DNA of 64,000 nucleotides, from contig QAMK01000012.1 of NCBI GenBank assembly GCA_003149915.1, forward strand, positions 1 to 64,000, written 5' to 3'. The stretch is from Bacillota bacterium (GTDB lineage Bacteria; Bacillota_I; Bacilli_A; RF39; UBA660). Under the pieces are notes generated by a model that did no database searches, was not told the origin of the DNA, and saw only the letters and a program-made list of their open reading frames with translations. Positions 1 through 8,368 of the stretch are shown one piece after another. The stretch's first letter is position 1. Every line of letters begins with the position of its first letter. The position numbers and the translations under genes were made by a program.

Positions 1-939
1 ATTATTGTTTTTTTCTATAATTTTTTGCCTCATTTGTAAAGGAGTGAGCCAACCAAGAATTTGCATAGGAATGTTATTGGAACGTTTGAGATATGATTTC
101 ATTTGTTTTAATAAATCATTATAGGAATAAAACTTAAGATAGAAATAAAATCTTTGTTGATCATTTCTGTGACTTCTTTCAACTTTACCGTTGTGTCTAG
201 GAGTTCTAGGTTTAATCAATTTGTGAGATATTTTTAAAGATTCAAGTAAAGTGTCTAATGGATGAGTTTTATCTGTTTTCATAGTATAAGTAAATTCTTG
301 ACCATTATCTGTTTGAATGATTTTAGGTTTATAGCCAAAATAAACAATCGCTCTTTTTACAAAATCAATAGTAGAATAGGAAGATTGTTCTTTGTAAGGA
401 TAAATAAATCTTTCACGTGATGCTTCATCAATTATAGTGTATTGGTAAAATTTGTCAGGAATTTGTCCAGCATAACATTCTTTTGGAATGACTTTAACAT
501 CCATTTGCCATTTCATACCAATATTGGTAGGAGTATCATATTTCCTGGAAATATACTTAGAATGGTGTTCAGTATTCACTTTATACTTAAGTTTTCTAAC
601 AATTCTAAATAAAGAACAAGCATGCCTAGAATAGCCCTTTTCAGTCCTTAATTTTCCATAAAGTTCACAAAGAGAGATTGTTGGATTTCTTCTAATATAA
701 TTTTTAATCCAATATAATTCTTGTTTTGTATGAGCTTTTGGATGAGGAGATAAAGGTTTATGGGATTTATCTGTTAAAGATTCTTTTGTACCATTAAATT
801 TTTTGTTCCAGCGCATAAGAGAGGCTTTAGAACATTTATATCTTCTGCAAACAAAAGATATTGGATTTCCATTTCTATATAATAAAACAGCATAATATTT
901 AGTATTTAAACTATGTGGATAATGTGATATACTTGTCAT
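1..939 (-). CDS. IS transposase, DDE/rve integrase family (truncated by window edge)
   Basis: An open frame runs from an ATG at 939 off the left edge; 313 residues are visible. The N-terminal third looks like a helix-turn-helix DNA-binding region (SLMRWNKKF). It is followed by an rve-type DDE catalytic core: first Asp in WQMDVK, second Asp in QTDNGQEF, and the RHNGKVERSH block carrying the catalytic Glu. The spacing and the QTDNGxEF and HNGKVERSH signatures fit IS3/IS481-like transposases. A ribosome binding site (AAGGA) lies just upstream. The element cuts DNA ends and moves the IS. The far end lies outside the window, so whether it is intact cannot be judged. Assignment to an exact IS family is inference. 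Confidence 0.9.
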   Translation of the reverse strand, partial: MTSISHYPHSLNTKYYAVLLYRNGNPISFVCRRYKCSKASLMRWNKKFNGTKESLTDKSHKPLSPHPKAHTKQELYWIKNYIRRNPTISLCELYGKLRTEKGYSRHACSLFRIVRKLKYKVNTEHHSKYISRKYDTPTNIGMKWQMDVKVIPKECYAGQIPDKFYQYTIIDEASRERFIYPYKEQSSYSTIDFVKRAIVYFGYKPKIIQTDNGQEFTYTMKTDKTHPLDTLLESLKISHKLIKPRTPRHNGKVERSHRNDQQRFYFYLKFYSYNDLLKQMKSYLKRSNNIPMQILGWLTPLQMRQKIIEKNNN

Positions 940-1014
940 AGCAATAAGTCCTTTCTAATGTAAATGTTTTGTCTTAATTACATTTTACTAGACTTATTGC
1001 TTTTTTACTATATT

Positions 1015-1027
1015 GAAAAGTCTCACA
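1015..1027. mobile_element. Probable right terminal end of the IS
   Basis: Read from the minus strand, the sequence starting at 1027 is TGTGAGACTTTTC, a TG-starting end about 88 bp upstream of the transposase start. It is the best candidate for the terminal inverted repeat. Its partner would be beyond the left window edge, so the boundary is inferred. Confidence 0.4.
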
Positions 1028-1121
1028 TCAATTGTAACATTACATATTGTTATAGCCATTTATACCAGAAATAATTTACAAATATAGAATAATTTAGTAT
1101 AATTTAGAATAGGTGATCGAA

Positions 1122-1436
1122 ATGGATTGGACATATATCATAATATTAGTATTTTTCTTAATTATCGTTTTAGCAATTTTAAAAGCAACCAAAAAAGATG
1201 CCCATCTAGAGATGAACAAATTGTTAGAATATCTTGGGGGAAAAGAAAACATCATTCGGACAGAGACCAATCTGTCTAGATTTAAAGTAGAAGTCAAAGA
1301 TGTATCGAAGGTAGATAAAGAGGCAATTCAAAAACTTGGTGCCAAAGGGATTGTAGAAATTGATAATCAATTGAAAATTATTTTAGGATCAGAATCCAAA
1401 CAGTTAAAAAAATACATCGACGATTTAAAATCTTAA
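1122..1436 (+). CDS. Membrane-anchored PTS EIIB-like domain protein lacking the phospho-cysteine
   Basis: 104 residues. The ATG at 1122 is preferred over the GTG at 1113 because AGGTGAT, the usual ribosome site in this genome, sits just upstream. One N-terminal membrane helix (about residues 4-23) is followed by a domain resembling the EIIB domain of glucose-type phosphotransferase permeases: LLEYLGGKENI, the RFKVEVKD strand, then KLGAKGIVEIDNQLKIILG. In true EIIB the phosphorylated Cys precedes the T-R-L segment; here the equivalent position is Asn (TNLSRF). It is therefore unlikely to carry phosphate and may be a structural or regulatory EIIB fold. Stand-alone membrane-linked EIIB-like proteins of this size occur in Firmicutes; the role is unknown. 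Confidence 0.7.
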   Translation: MDWTYIIILVFFLIIVLAILKATKKDAHLEMNKLLEYLGGKENIIRTETNLSRFKVEVKDVSKVDKEAIQKLGAKGIVEIDNQLKIILGSESKQLKKYIDDLKS

Positions 1437-1456
1437 AATCATAAATTATAGTGATT

Positions 1457-1520
1457 TTCTACGAAATTCAACGAACTTCTACGGAATTCGACAAAATCTG
1501 ACATTCCTTCTTTCTATAAT
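1457..1520 (+). promoter_or_regulatory. Promoter with tandem Spo0A-box repeats
   Basis: Two adjacent 20-bp units, 1457-1476 and 1477-1496, are near copies of each other (TTCTACGAAATTCAACGAAC and TTCTACGGAATTCGACAAAA). The second ends in TTCGACAAAA at 1487-1496, the exact reverse complement of the Spo0A box TTTTGTCGAA; the first holds a degenerate version. A good -10 (TATAAT, 1515-1520) follows with no good -35, so the box lies where the -35 should be. This is the layout of Spo0A-activated promoters such as spoIIG in Bacillus subtilis. Control of the downstream kinase by Spo0A is inference. Confidence 0.65.
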
Positions 1521-1543
1521 AACAATGGAAAGAGGGAATTTTT

Positions 1544-2779
1544 TTGAATGCTTTTGATTGTTTTTTAATCAACATGGTATGCATTTTATTACCATTATTG
1601 ATTTATCAAGTATATAAGATGCATTGCCATAACTTAGAAAAGAACGAAGAAGAATTGATTTTATATGTGATGTTGACCTCTTCTTTGTACTTATTATTAA
1701 AGTATGGTCATTTTACTGAAACTGGAATTTATCAGTTTGCCTTTGTCAATTTACCAATTTTAATCGCATACTACTTTCGTCAAAAAGGCTTTGCTCTTTT
1801 GATGTCGATTTTCGTCGCAATTTATGAGGCATGGAACTATCCGAATTTCTTATTTGCAGGAATTTTAACGACCATTATCTATTTTGTGCTTTATATCTGG
1901 CTAGAAAAAAAATACCAAGGTCAGAAACTGATTCAATTATTTCTAATCATCACGATGTTTGTATTTACTGTGAGTATCGCATCGACGTATCAAGAAAAAC
2001 CAATCGTTCAACTTCCACAAATATTACTTGCTATGATTCTTTTATATGGAAGCACCGAAGGAATCATTTGGATCATTCAAAAAGGAGATGACGTTTTAGA
2101 TTTAAATGCGATATTAAAAGAATTAGAAAAAGAGAAAGTCTTACGAGCATCCTTATTTCAAATCACGCATGAAATTAAAAATCCAATTGCCGTGTGCAAA
2201 GGGTACTTGGACATGATGGATTTGGCGACAAATCAAAAAAAGATGGAATACATCCCAATCATCAAAAATGAAATTAACAGAACGCTCGTTTTGATGGATG
2301 ACTTTCTAGATTATACAAAAATAAAGATTACACCTGAAATTATGGACATCACCTTGCTACTAGAAGAACTGTTACGAGAGTTAAAACCACTTCTAAAAGA
2401 GAAAAAAGTAGAGACGAAAATCGTTTTATCGAAAGACGAAATCGATATTTTAGGAGATTATAATCGTCTCAAACAAGTATTTGTAAACGTACTGAAAAAT
2501 GCCATGGAAGCCCGTGCACCACACCGCAAGATGAAATTAGAAATCACGATGAAAAAAAGCAAAAACAAAGTGACGATTACGGTAAAAGACAACGGTGTTG
2601 GAATGAGTAAAGAAACGCTTAATAGATGTGGAGAAATGTTTTATACGACGAAAACAAATGGAACTGGAATAGGGGTAAGCCTTGCCAATACGATTATCGA
2701 GCGTCACAACGGCACGATTCAATATCAATCGGAAGAAGGCCACGGTACAACGGTAACGATTCAGCTTCCTACGGCATAA
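1544..2779 (+). CDS. Membrane sensor histidine kinase, KinB/sporulation-kinase type
   Basis: 411 residues from a TTG start preceded by AGAGGG. The first about 180 residues form several hydrophobic helices (roughly six membrane spans) with no large extracellular domain. The H-box has His209 in THEIKNPIAVCKGYLDMM, a form typical of Bacillus sporulation kinases that feed the Spo0F/Spo0A phosphorelay. The ATPase domain shows the N-box (QVFVNVLKNAMEA), the G1 box (DNGVGM) and the G2 box (TGIGVSLA). No response regulator gene is adjacent, as expected for phosphorelay kinases. The promoter carries an exact Spo0A box. The role as a sporulation-initiating kinase is inferred from family resemblance plus the box. 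Confidence 0.85.
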   Translation: MNAFDCFLINMVCILLPLLIYQVYKMHCHNLEKNEEELILYVMLTSSLYLLLKYGHFTETGIYQFAFVNLPILIAYYFRQKGFALLMSIFVAIYEAWNYPNFLFAGILTTIIYFVLYIWLEKKYQGQKLIQLFLIITMFVFTVSIASTYQEKPIVQLPQILLAMILLYGSTEGIIWIIQKGDDVLDLNAILKELEKEKVLRASLFQITHEIKNPIAVCKGYLDMMDLATNQKKMEYIPIIKNEINRTLVLMDDFLDYTKIKITPEIMDITLLLEELLRELKPLLKEKKVETKIVLSKDEIDILGDYNRLKQVFVNVLKNAMEARAPHRKMKLEITMKKSKNKVTITVKDNGVGMSKETLNRCGEMFYTTKTNGTGIGVSLANTIIERHNGTIQYQSEEGHGTTVTIQLPTA

Positions 2780-2801
2780 AAATTATCAAAAAAAAGAACC
2801 A

Positions 2802-3347
2802 TTAAATGGCCCGATATTTTTCTTTTCCTTTAAATGGATTTTTAGAATCGATTTTGTCTGTAAACATGATGCCGTTTAAATGATCGATTTCATGTTGGAA
2901 TGCAATAGCAAGTTCTTCCCTAGCACGAATGCGAATCGGATTTCCATCCATATCGTATCCTTCTACGGTAACTCTAGCATAACGAGGGACGATTCCATCC
3001 ACTTCACGATTGACAGAAAGGCATCCTTCACCATCTTCGACATAGATCATCTCAGCAGAATTACTGACAATTTTTGGATTGATAACGACGTACGTTTCAA
3101 AACCATTTTCAACTTCATATACAATCGTCAAATACCGTTTTGGAATTCCAAGTTGTACTGCTGCCATTCCCATACCAGGACGCAAATCGTATTTTTTAGC
3201 AAGTTCCTCAATTTGACTATTTGTTAAATACTCGATCATTTCATCGATCGTTTTTCTATCTTCACTACTAAGTGGGAAAGTAACTTCCTCGCTTTTTTGG
3301 TGAAGAATTTTATTTTTTTCATCTAAAATATCTCTTGTTCTTAACAT
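2802..3347 (-). CDS. def: Peptide deformylase
   Basis: 181 residues. This metalloenzyme removes the formyl group from the N-terminal Met of new proteins. All three family motifs are visible: motif I GMGMAAVQLG, motif II EGCLSV with the metal Cys, and motif III QHEIDHLNG with two metal His and the catalytic Glu. The insertion between motifs and the C-terminal end fit type 2 deformylases of Gram-positive bacteria, which are longer than the E. coli type. The start codon follows a GGTGG ribosome site. It converges with the upstream kinase gene. Confidence 0.97.
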   Translation of the reverse strand: MLRTRDILDEKNKILHQKSEEVTFPLSSEDRKTIDEMIEYLTNSQIEELAKKYDLRPGMGMAAVQLGIPKRYLTIVYEVENGFETYVVINPKIVSNSAEMIYVEDGEGCLSVNREVDGIVPRYARVTVEGYDMDGNPIRIRAREELAIAFQHEIDHLNGIMFTDKIDSKNPFKGKEKYRAI

Positions 3348-3387
3348 AGACTACCACCTGCCAATAGATTATATCAAAAAAATGACA

Positions 3388-3411
3388 AAAAGAAAAGGGA
3401 TAAAATCCCTT
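3388..3411 (-). terminator. Rho-independent terminator of the YjcZ-like gene
   Basis: On the minus strand AAGGGAT and ATCCCTT pair (3395-3401 with 3405-3411) and are followed by a run of T. The stop codon of the small gene lies at the foot of the stem. Confidence 0.75.
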
Positions 3412-3562
3412 AACGTGCGCCTCTGGCACCAAGTACAATTACTAACAAAATAAATAATACTAAAATAATTGCATAGGAAGAGTTGTTATTCGTATATGTC
3501 ATACAAGGTGTAGAGTAGATTGGTGTTTGGTTGCAACTGTTCCCACCACCATAATAATACAT
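3410..3562 (-). CDS. YjcZ-like small sporulation membrane protein
   Basis: 50 residues. The start at 3562 is fixed by an excellent AGGAGGG ribosome site seven bases upstream. The N-terminus is rich in Tyr, Gly, Cys and Asn (MYYYGGGNSC), and the C-terminal half is one hydrophobic helix (SYAIILVLFILLVIVLGARG). Short proteins with a Gly/Tyr-rich head and the ALIVVLFILL-type tail form the YjcZ family, often found in spores of Bacilli. It is divergent from ftsW/spoVE and has its own terminator. The function is unknown in any species; the family call rests on the helix motif. Confidence 0.65.
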   Translation of the reverse strand: MYYYGGGNSCNQTPIYSTPCMTYTNNNSSYAIILVLFILLVIVLGARGAR

Positions 3563-3689
3563 GATATCCCTCCTTTTTAGATTTCTAATATAAAGTATTC
3601 CAAAGATTGACATTTTGCTATTATAAATGACCAAAAAAACTTAAAAAGAAGGAATCTTTATGGTATGATTAATAATAGAGGTGAGATTC

Positions 3690-4883
3690 GTGTTAAAAAG
3701 GTTCAAGAAAATTGATAAACCTTTGCTAATCATAACCATCATCTTAATTGCCATCGGCCTCGTCATGATTTTCTCGGCATCTAATGTTGCTGCATTTCGG
3801 TCTTCTGGTGACTCTTACAGATATCTCAAACGACAACTGATGGTACTTGCTGTGTGTGCAGTAGCAACCATCGTCATATTAAAGTTTAAAACGAGTTCCT
3901 ATAAAGCACTCTCCTGGGCTGCCGTAATTGGAATTGGCTTAGCGCTTGCTGGATTATTTGTACTTGGTACCGTTCGTAACGATACTTTAGGATGGTATGA
4001 CTTAGGTCCTTTCTTATTTCAACCGAGTGAATTTGCAAAAGTCATTCTAATCGTATGGATGGCGTCCTACTACGATACGAAAAAGAAAGAAAACTTAGAA
4101 CAGTACATGTTTGTATTTTTCCCAGTTATCGTTGCCGTCGTATTCTTTTTCTTGATTATGTTTCAACCAGATTTAGGAACGGCATTGATTTTTTCATTTA
4201 TTGCCATGTACATGTTCTTTGCATCCCCGATTAGCAAAAAGATAAAGAAACAGATTGGTATGTTGTTATTCTTTTTAGTGGTAATGATCATCCTAATCGG
4301 TGTAACGACTAAGTTTAGTTTTTTAGAAGAACATCAACGAGAAAGAATTTTTATGTCAATGTCCAATCCATGCAGTAGTGAAAACTTCTACGATCAAGGA
4401 AACCAACTATGTAACGGATATATTGCCATCAATAATGGCGGATTATTTGGTTTAGGATTAGGAAACAGTATTCAAAAGAATTTGTATTTGCCAGAAGCAT
4501 ATACGGACTTTATCTTTTGTATTATTATGGAAGAATTAGGACTTGTCGGAGCAGGTGTGATTCTCTTACTGTATTTCTTATTAATCGGTCGCATCGTCAA
4601 GATTGGAAAAGATAGCAAAACGGATCGTGGTGCAATGCTTTGCTATGGAATTGCAGTTTATTTCTTAATACATATCATCGTCAATTTACTAGGAATTTTC
4701 GGCTGGTTACCGATGACGGGAATTCCACTTCCGTTTTTATCATACGGTGGTAGTTATACGATTTGTACGTTGTCAGCATTAGCAATTGTTCAACGAGTCA
4801 ATATTGAAAATGTAAACGAACGAGAAAAAGAAATGAAACAAAATATGAAAAAAACAAAAAAATTAGCGCCAAACGGAAAATAA
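3690..4883 (+). CDS. SEDS peptidoglycan polymerase (FtsW/SpoVE/RodA family)
   Basis: 397 residues from GTG 3690, which has GAGGTGA five bases upstream (the GTG at 3681 lies on the ribosome site itself). About ten membrane helices. Family signatures are present: FQPSEFAKVILI early, MFQPDLGTALIF in the middle, and MTGIPLPFLSYGGS near the end. SEDS proteins polymerise lipid II glycan chains together with a class B penicillin-binding protein. Septal FtsW, elongasome RodA and spore-cortex SpoVE cannot be separated safely from one sequence; the C-terminal tail with INERE-like and Lys-rich residues fits FtsW/SpoVE. It is followed directly by comEA. Confidence 0.92.
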   Translation: MLKRFKKIDKPLLIITIILIAIGLVMIFSASNVAAFRSSGDSYRYLKRQLMVLAVCAVATIVILKFKTSSYKALSWAAVIGIGLALAGLFVLGTVRNDTLGWYDLGPFLFQPSEFAKVILIVWMASYYDTKKKENLEQYMFVFFPVIVAVVFFFLIMFQPDLGTALIFSFIAMYMFFASPISKKIKKQIGMLLFFLVVMIILIGVTTKFSFLEEHQRERIFMSMSNPCSSENFYDQGNQLCNGYIAINNGGLFGLGLGNSIQKNLYLPEAYTDFIFCIIMEELGLVGAGVILLLYFLLIGRIVKIGKDSKTDRGAMLCYGIAVYFLIHIIVNLLGIFGWLPMTGIPLPFLSYGGSYTICTLSALAIVQRVNIENVNEREKEMKQNMKKTKKLAPNGK

Positions 4884-4906
4884 TCTCTATGGGAGGTTAT
4901 TTTTTT

Positions 4907-5632
4907 ATGGAGAGAAATTGGTTTGAACTATTGGAAACACATGGTAAAAAAATTGCAGTGATACTAATAGTAGTCACAATCATCATCGTTGCCATATTTG
5001 GATTTTTATCGTTACGAGAAGAAGCATCTATCATAGAGGATTCACAGCAAGAGATACAAAAATCCCCGCTCGCCATCACTCCAACTCCGACAAGCGAAAC
5101 TGTAATCCGCGAAGAAGGGTGGATGGTCGATGTCAAAGGGGAGGTTGTAAATCCAGGAACGTATGCGGTAGAAGACAACATGCGTCTTTCTGATGTCATT
5201 CTTTTAGCAGGAGGACTTACGAACAATGCCGACACTTCACTTACCAATTTGAGTAAAAAAGTGACGGATGAAATGGTCATCATTATTTATAGTAAAGAAG
5301 AGGTCCAAGAAATCAAAGACCGAACAGTAAAAGCAAATCCAGATTTGCTATGTGGGCCAGGTGAGCTTCTTTTAAATGGCGAGTGTACGATAACACCAAG
5401 TACCTCGACGGAAGAATCGAATAATCAATCGACGTCAACGGGAAAAGTGAATATCAATCAAGCAAGTAAAGAAGAATTGATGGGTATCCCAGGCATTGGC
5501 GAAGTAAAAGCTACTAGTATCATCGAATATCGTACGACAACTGGATTATTCCAAACGATTGAAGACATCAAAAACGTATCGGGAATTGGAGATGCCATCT
5601 TTGAATCGATTAGAGACTATATTACAGTCTAA
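4907..5632 (+). CDS. comEA: ComEA-type DNA receptor
   Basis: 241 residues from ATG 4907, behind GGGAGG at 4891; the earlier ATG at 4889 overlaps the ribosome site. Architecture: short cytoplasmic start, one membrane helix (about 15-38), a Pro/Thr linker, an SLBB-like domain (VDVKGEVVNPGTYAVEDN onward), and a C-terminal helix-hairpin-helix pair (NINQASKEELMGIPGIG and IKNVSGIGDAIFESI). ComEA binds double-stranded DNA outside the membrane and passes it to the ComEC channel. The next gene is comEC, overlapping its 3' end, as in other Firmicutes. The organism therefore has at least part of a natural transformation apparatus. Confidence 0.95.
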   Translation: MERNWFELLETHGKKIAVILIVVTIIIVAIFGFLSLREEASIIEDSQQEIQKSPLAITPTPTSETVIREEGWMVDVKGEVVNPGTYAVEDNMRLSDVILLAGGLTNNADTSLTNLSKKVTDEMVIIIYSKEEVQEIKDRTVKANPDLLCGPGELLLNGECTITPSTSTEESNNQSTSTGKVNINQASKEELMGIPGIGEVKATSIIEYRTTTGLFQTIEDIKNVSGIGDAIFESIRDYITV

Positions 5633-7577
5633 AATCATACTGATTGTTTTAAGTATCATAGCGTTTGGATACGGAATCTATCATAAATTGAGTCCTAAGC
5701 AAAGTAATTACCGGGAAGGCGATGTTACATTAACAGTTACGGTAGAGTCTTACCAGATCCAAGATAATCAGGTAACGATAGAGGCAGTAGCAAAAGAACC
5801 ACTTACAATTTATGGAAGTCTGGAAACAGAAGAAGACCGAGAAATATTTCAAAAACTGATTTCTGTAGGAGATAAATTACAAGTCACAGGAACTTTAAAA
5901 GAACTCACCAATCAAACGTATCCGAACTTGTTCTCTTACAAAGAGTATGCTAATAGAGAAGGTAAGTTTTATACGATGGAACTCATCTCATACCAAAAGG
6001 TAAAGTCGACATGGCGTTCCTATCTATATCGTTGGTTTCACAAGTACGAATGTGAATACACGGATGTTTATTTCTTTTTAAATTCGCAAAAGTTGCCGGA
6101 TTCATTTCAAGAGGTAAATTGGGCTCCATTTTTTAGTATGTACAGCCTTCTTTTACGTCCAATAAGAAAAAAGAAAAAATGGTATTTGTACATGCTTTTG
6201 TTGCTAGCACTCACTACGAACTTTGCCCCAAAAGTTTTAGCCTTGCTCTTCTTATTCTATTTAAGAACTCATCATTTATCCTTTTCAAAAAGTTTATATT
6301 TGACGTTGCTATTTCGAGTGATTCTAGAACCGAATATTCTGTTTACAAGTACGTTTTTCTATATCGGCATAATCTATGGTACTTTAGTCATTCTCATTTG
6401 GAACCGTATCTACAATCCAATTGTAATATCGTATCTTTTAAATATTATGACGTTACCAATATTTATATCGCAAAACTTCTATTTTCATCCGCTTCTCTTT
6501 TTCATTCAACCATTTATCCTCTATGCAATTAGGTTAGGATTTATCGGCGTGTTACTCAATACGGTAATTCCGTTTCAATTTGTACTAAACCCGTATTTTG
6601 ATGGCTTGACAGCAATTGCGAAATTCTTGAGCGACACTTCATTTTTAAAAATAACGTTTGCCAAATTACCTGTTTATTTCTTAATTCTTTGTTATCTTTG
6701 CATGGCCGTATTTTTACTGGGAGTCATAAAAAGGAAATGGAAGTACATAGTTCCTATTTTATCGTTTGCTCTCTTACATTACCTAATACCTAATTTGCTG
6801 CCTAGACAGGATGTATTTTATTTAGATGTTGGGCAAGGAGATGCTACTTTAATTCGGATGGACCATAAAACGATTTTAATCGATACGGGTGGCATAATGG
6901 GAATCGGAACAATAGAAGAAAGTCGCACCAAACAACTGGTATCAAACAAACTGATTCCGTTTTTTCGTTCGTTAGGAATATCAAAGATAGATTACTTAAT
7001 CATAACTCATGGCGATTACGATCATATTGGTGGAGCAATTCATTTCGTTCATGATTTTAAAATTGAAAAAGTAATCTTTAATTGTGGTGCTTTTGATGAG
7101 TTAGAACAAGAGTTAATCGAATTTTTAAATAAAAAGAAAATACCATATTACTCATGTATTAAAGAATTAAATATAAGTGACAATAAATTATATTTTTTAA
7201 ATCATAAAGATTATGGAAATGAGAATGATAATTCCAGTGTTATTTATACTGAAATAAATAATTATAAGTTTCTATTTATGGGAGATGCTAGAGCAGAAGT
7301 GGAACAAGATTTAATAGAAAAATATAATTTAACAGATATCGACGTATTAAAAGTAGGACATCATGGAAGTAAGACAAGTTCTAGTAAAAGTTTTATAAAC
7401 GAAATTAAGCCAAAGTATTCTGTCATCAGTGCTGGAAAGAATAATCTTTACGGGCATCCTAACGATAGTGTTTTAAATAATTTAATTGATAGTCAAATAT
7501 ATAGAACAGATCAAGATGGTAGTATTATGTTTAAGATTAAAAATAATAAATTAGAAATAGAAACATGCACCCCGTAG
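5592..7577 (+). CDS. comEC: ComEC/Rec2 DNA uptake channel with mosaic 3' end
   Basis: About 661 residues. ATG 5592 has a weak GGGA site; TTG 5601 behind GGAG is an alternative. Domains in order: N-terminal helix, OB-like DUF4131 domain (about 30-120), membrane Competence domain (about 190-400, shorter than usual), and C-terminal metallo-beta-lactamase domain (LDVGQGDATLI, THGDYDHIGG near 473, FMGDA, KVGHHGSKTSS, NLYGHP). It moves single-stranded DNA across the membrane. Codon and base use change near 7020-7080: the last 500 bases are much more AT-rich than the rest and match the neighbouring foreign-looking genes. The same 559 bp recur at 8390. The reading frame is intact. Confidence 0.92.
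   Translation: MPSLNRLETILQSKIILIVLSIIAFGYGIYHKLSPKQSNYREGDVTLTVTVESYQIQDNQVTIEAVAKEPLTIYGSLETEEDREIFQKLISVGDKLQVTGTLKELTNQTYPNLFSYKEYANREGKFYTMELISYQKVKSTWRSYLYRWFHKYECEYTDVYFFLNSQKLPDSFQEVNWAPFFSMYSLLLRPIRKKKKWYLYMLLLLALTTNFAPKVLALLFLFYLRTHHLSFSKSLYLTLLFRVILEPNILFTSTFFYIGIIYGTLVILIWNRIYNPIVISYLLNIMTLPIFISQNFYFHPLLFFIQPFILYAIRLGFIGVLLNTVIPFQFVLNPYFDGLTAIAKFLSDTSFLKITFAKLPVYFLILCYLCMAVFLLGVIKRKWKYIVPILSFALLHYLIPNLLPRQDVFYLDVGQGDATLIRMDHKTILIDTGGIMGIGTIEESRTKQLVSNKLIPFFRSLGISKIDYLIITHGDYDHIGGAIHFVHDFKIEKVIFNCGAFDELEQELIEFLNKKKIPYYSCIKELNISDNKLYFLNHKDYGNENDNSSVIYTEINNYKFLFMGDARAEVEQDLIEKYNLTDIDVLKVGHHGSKTSSSKSFINEIKPKYSVISAGKNNLYGHPNDSVLNNLIDSQIYRTDQDGSIMFKIKNNKLEIETCTP
7008..7566 (+). repeat. 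Copy 1 of a 559-bp direct repeat (comEC 3' end)
   Basis: Positions 7008-7566 align without gaps to 8390-8948, a constant offset of 1382 bp. Scattered substitutions are concentrated in the first 130 bases and total a few percent by eye. The homology starts at CATGGCGATTACG and ends in GAAATAGAAACAT, after which the two copies diverge completely. Confidence 0.95.
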
Positions 7578-7692
7578 AAATAGTTAGTTATATATTGCGT
7601 CATTTACAAATATATAGTATTTCGTGATGTATTGATGAAGATTTATTGATAATAGTTTGTTTTTGTGCTACTATTAATATAGGAGTGATGTT

Positions 7693-8295
7693 ATGGAAAA
7701 AGTAAATTTTAATATTGGCTATCAATATTTAGGTGTTGAGTATGGTTTAATACCATTTATTGATATAAAGTATATGGATGAAAAAGGTAGAGAATATGAT
7801 GCCTTAGAAAATATTTTATTAAATAAAATGGAAAATAATCAATTTCTTAGGAGTGAAGTAGAAGAAGAAACACTAAAATTAATTGAAAAATGCAGTTCCA
7901 GTGCAACTGAATTAAGTTGTGCTGGTATTATTGATACTACTGGTCGTAGTTATGTTGCATCAAAAGGTAGCTTTTCAAATCCGTTATTAGAAATTCCGAG
8001 TAGAATAACTATTAACCATAAATATTTATTAAATCAAGATATTTCTGTTCAAGACAAATGCAGTATTATTTCTAAAATGTTTTTAAATTTATATTACAAT
8101 TCAAAGAAAAAAAATAGTATTAGTTTTGGATCAGATGATAGTAAATCATTGGATTTTGGCTTTTTTTATGGAGATATTGACATTAAAGAAATGGATAGTT
8201 TTTCTTCAAATATGGAAGCAATGCTTTATACAATGATGGTAAATCATAATAGAAGATCAGATCAATTTATTAAAGAAGCAGAGAAAAGAATGTAA
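7693..8295 (+). CDS. Unknown protein between comEC repeats
   Basis: 200 residues, ATG preceded by AGGAGTGATGTT. No membrane helix, signal peptide or recognised motif. The protein is acidic with many Asn, Ser and Lys residues and predicted mixed alpha/beta. It is very AT-rich, unlike the surrounding core genes. A strong terminator follows at 8328. Its place inside the repeat-flanked segment suggests it arrived with that segment. Function not recognised. Confidence 0.75.
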   Translation: MEKVNFNIGYQYLGVEYGLIPFIDIKYMDEKGREYDALENILLNKMENNQFLRSEVEEETLKLIEKCSSSATELSCAGIIDTTGRSYVASKGSFSNPLLEIPSRITINHKYLLNQDISVQDKCSIISKMFLNLYYNSKKKNSISFGSDDSKSLDFGFFYGDIDIKEMDSFSSNMEAMLYTMMVNHNRRSDQFIKEAEKRM

Positions 8296-8327
8296 TGCTT
8301 TTGAAAATGATTTAATACTATGAAATT

Positions 8328-8352
8328 AAGGCTTAGAAATAAGTCTTTTTTT
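8328..8352 (+). terminator. Rho-independent terminator
   Basis: AAGGCTTA-GAAA-TAAGTCTT forms an 8-bp stem with one G-U pair and a GAAA tetraloop, followed by a T-rich tract. It ends the unknown gene at 7693-8295 and insulates the comEC fragment. Confidence 0.85.
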
Positions 8353-8368
8353 CTTTATTGAAATTCGT

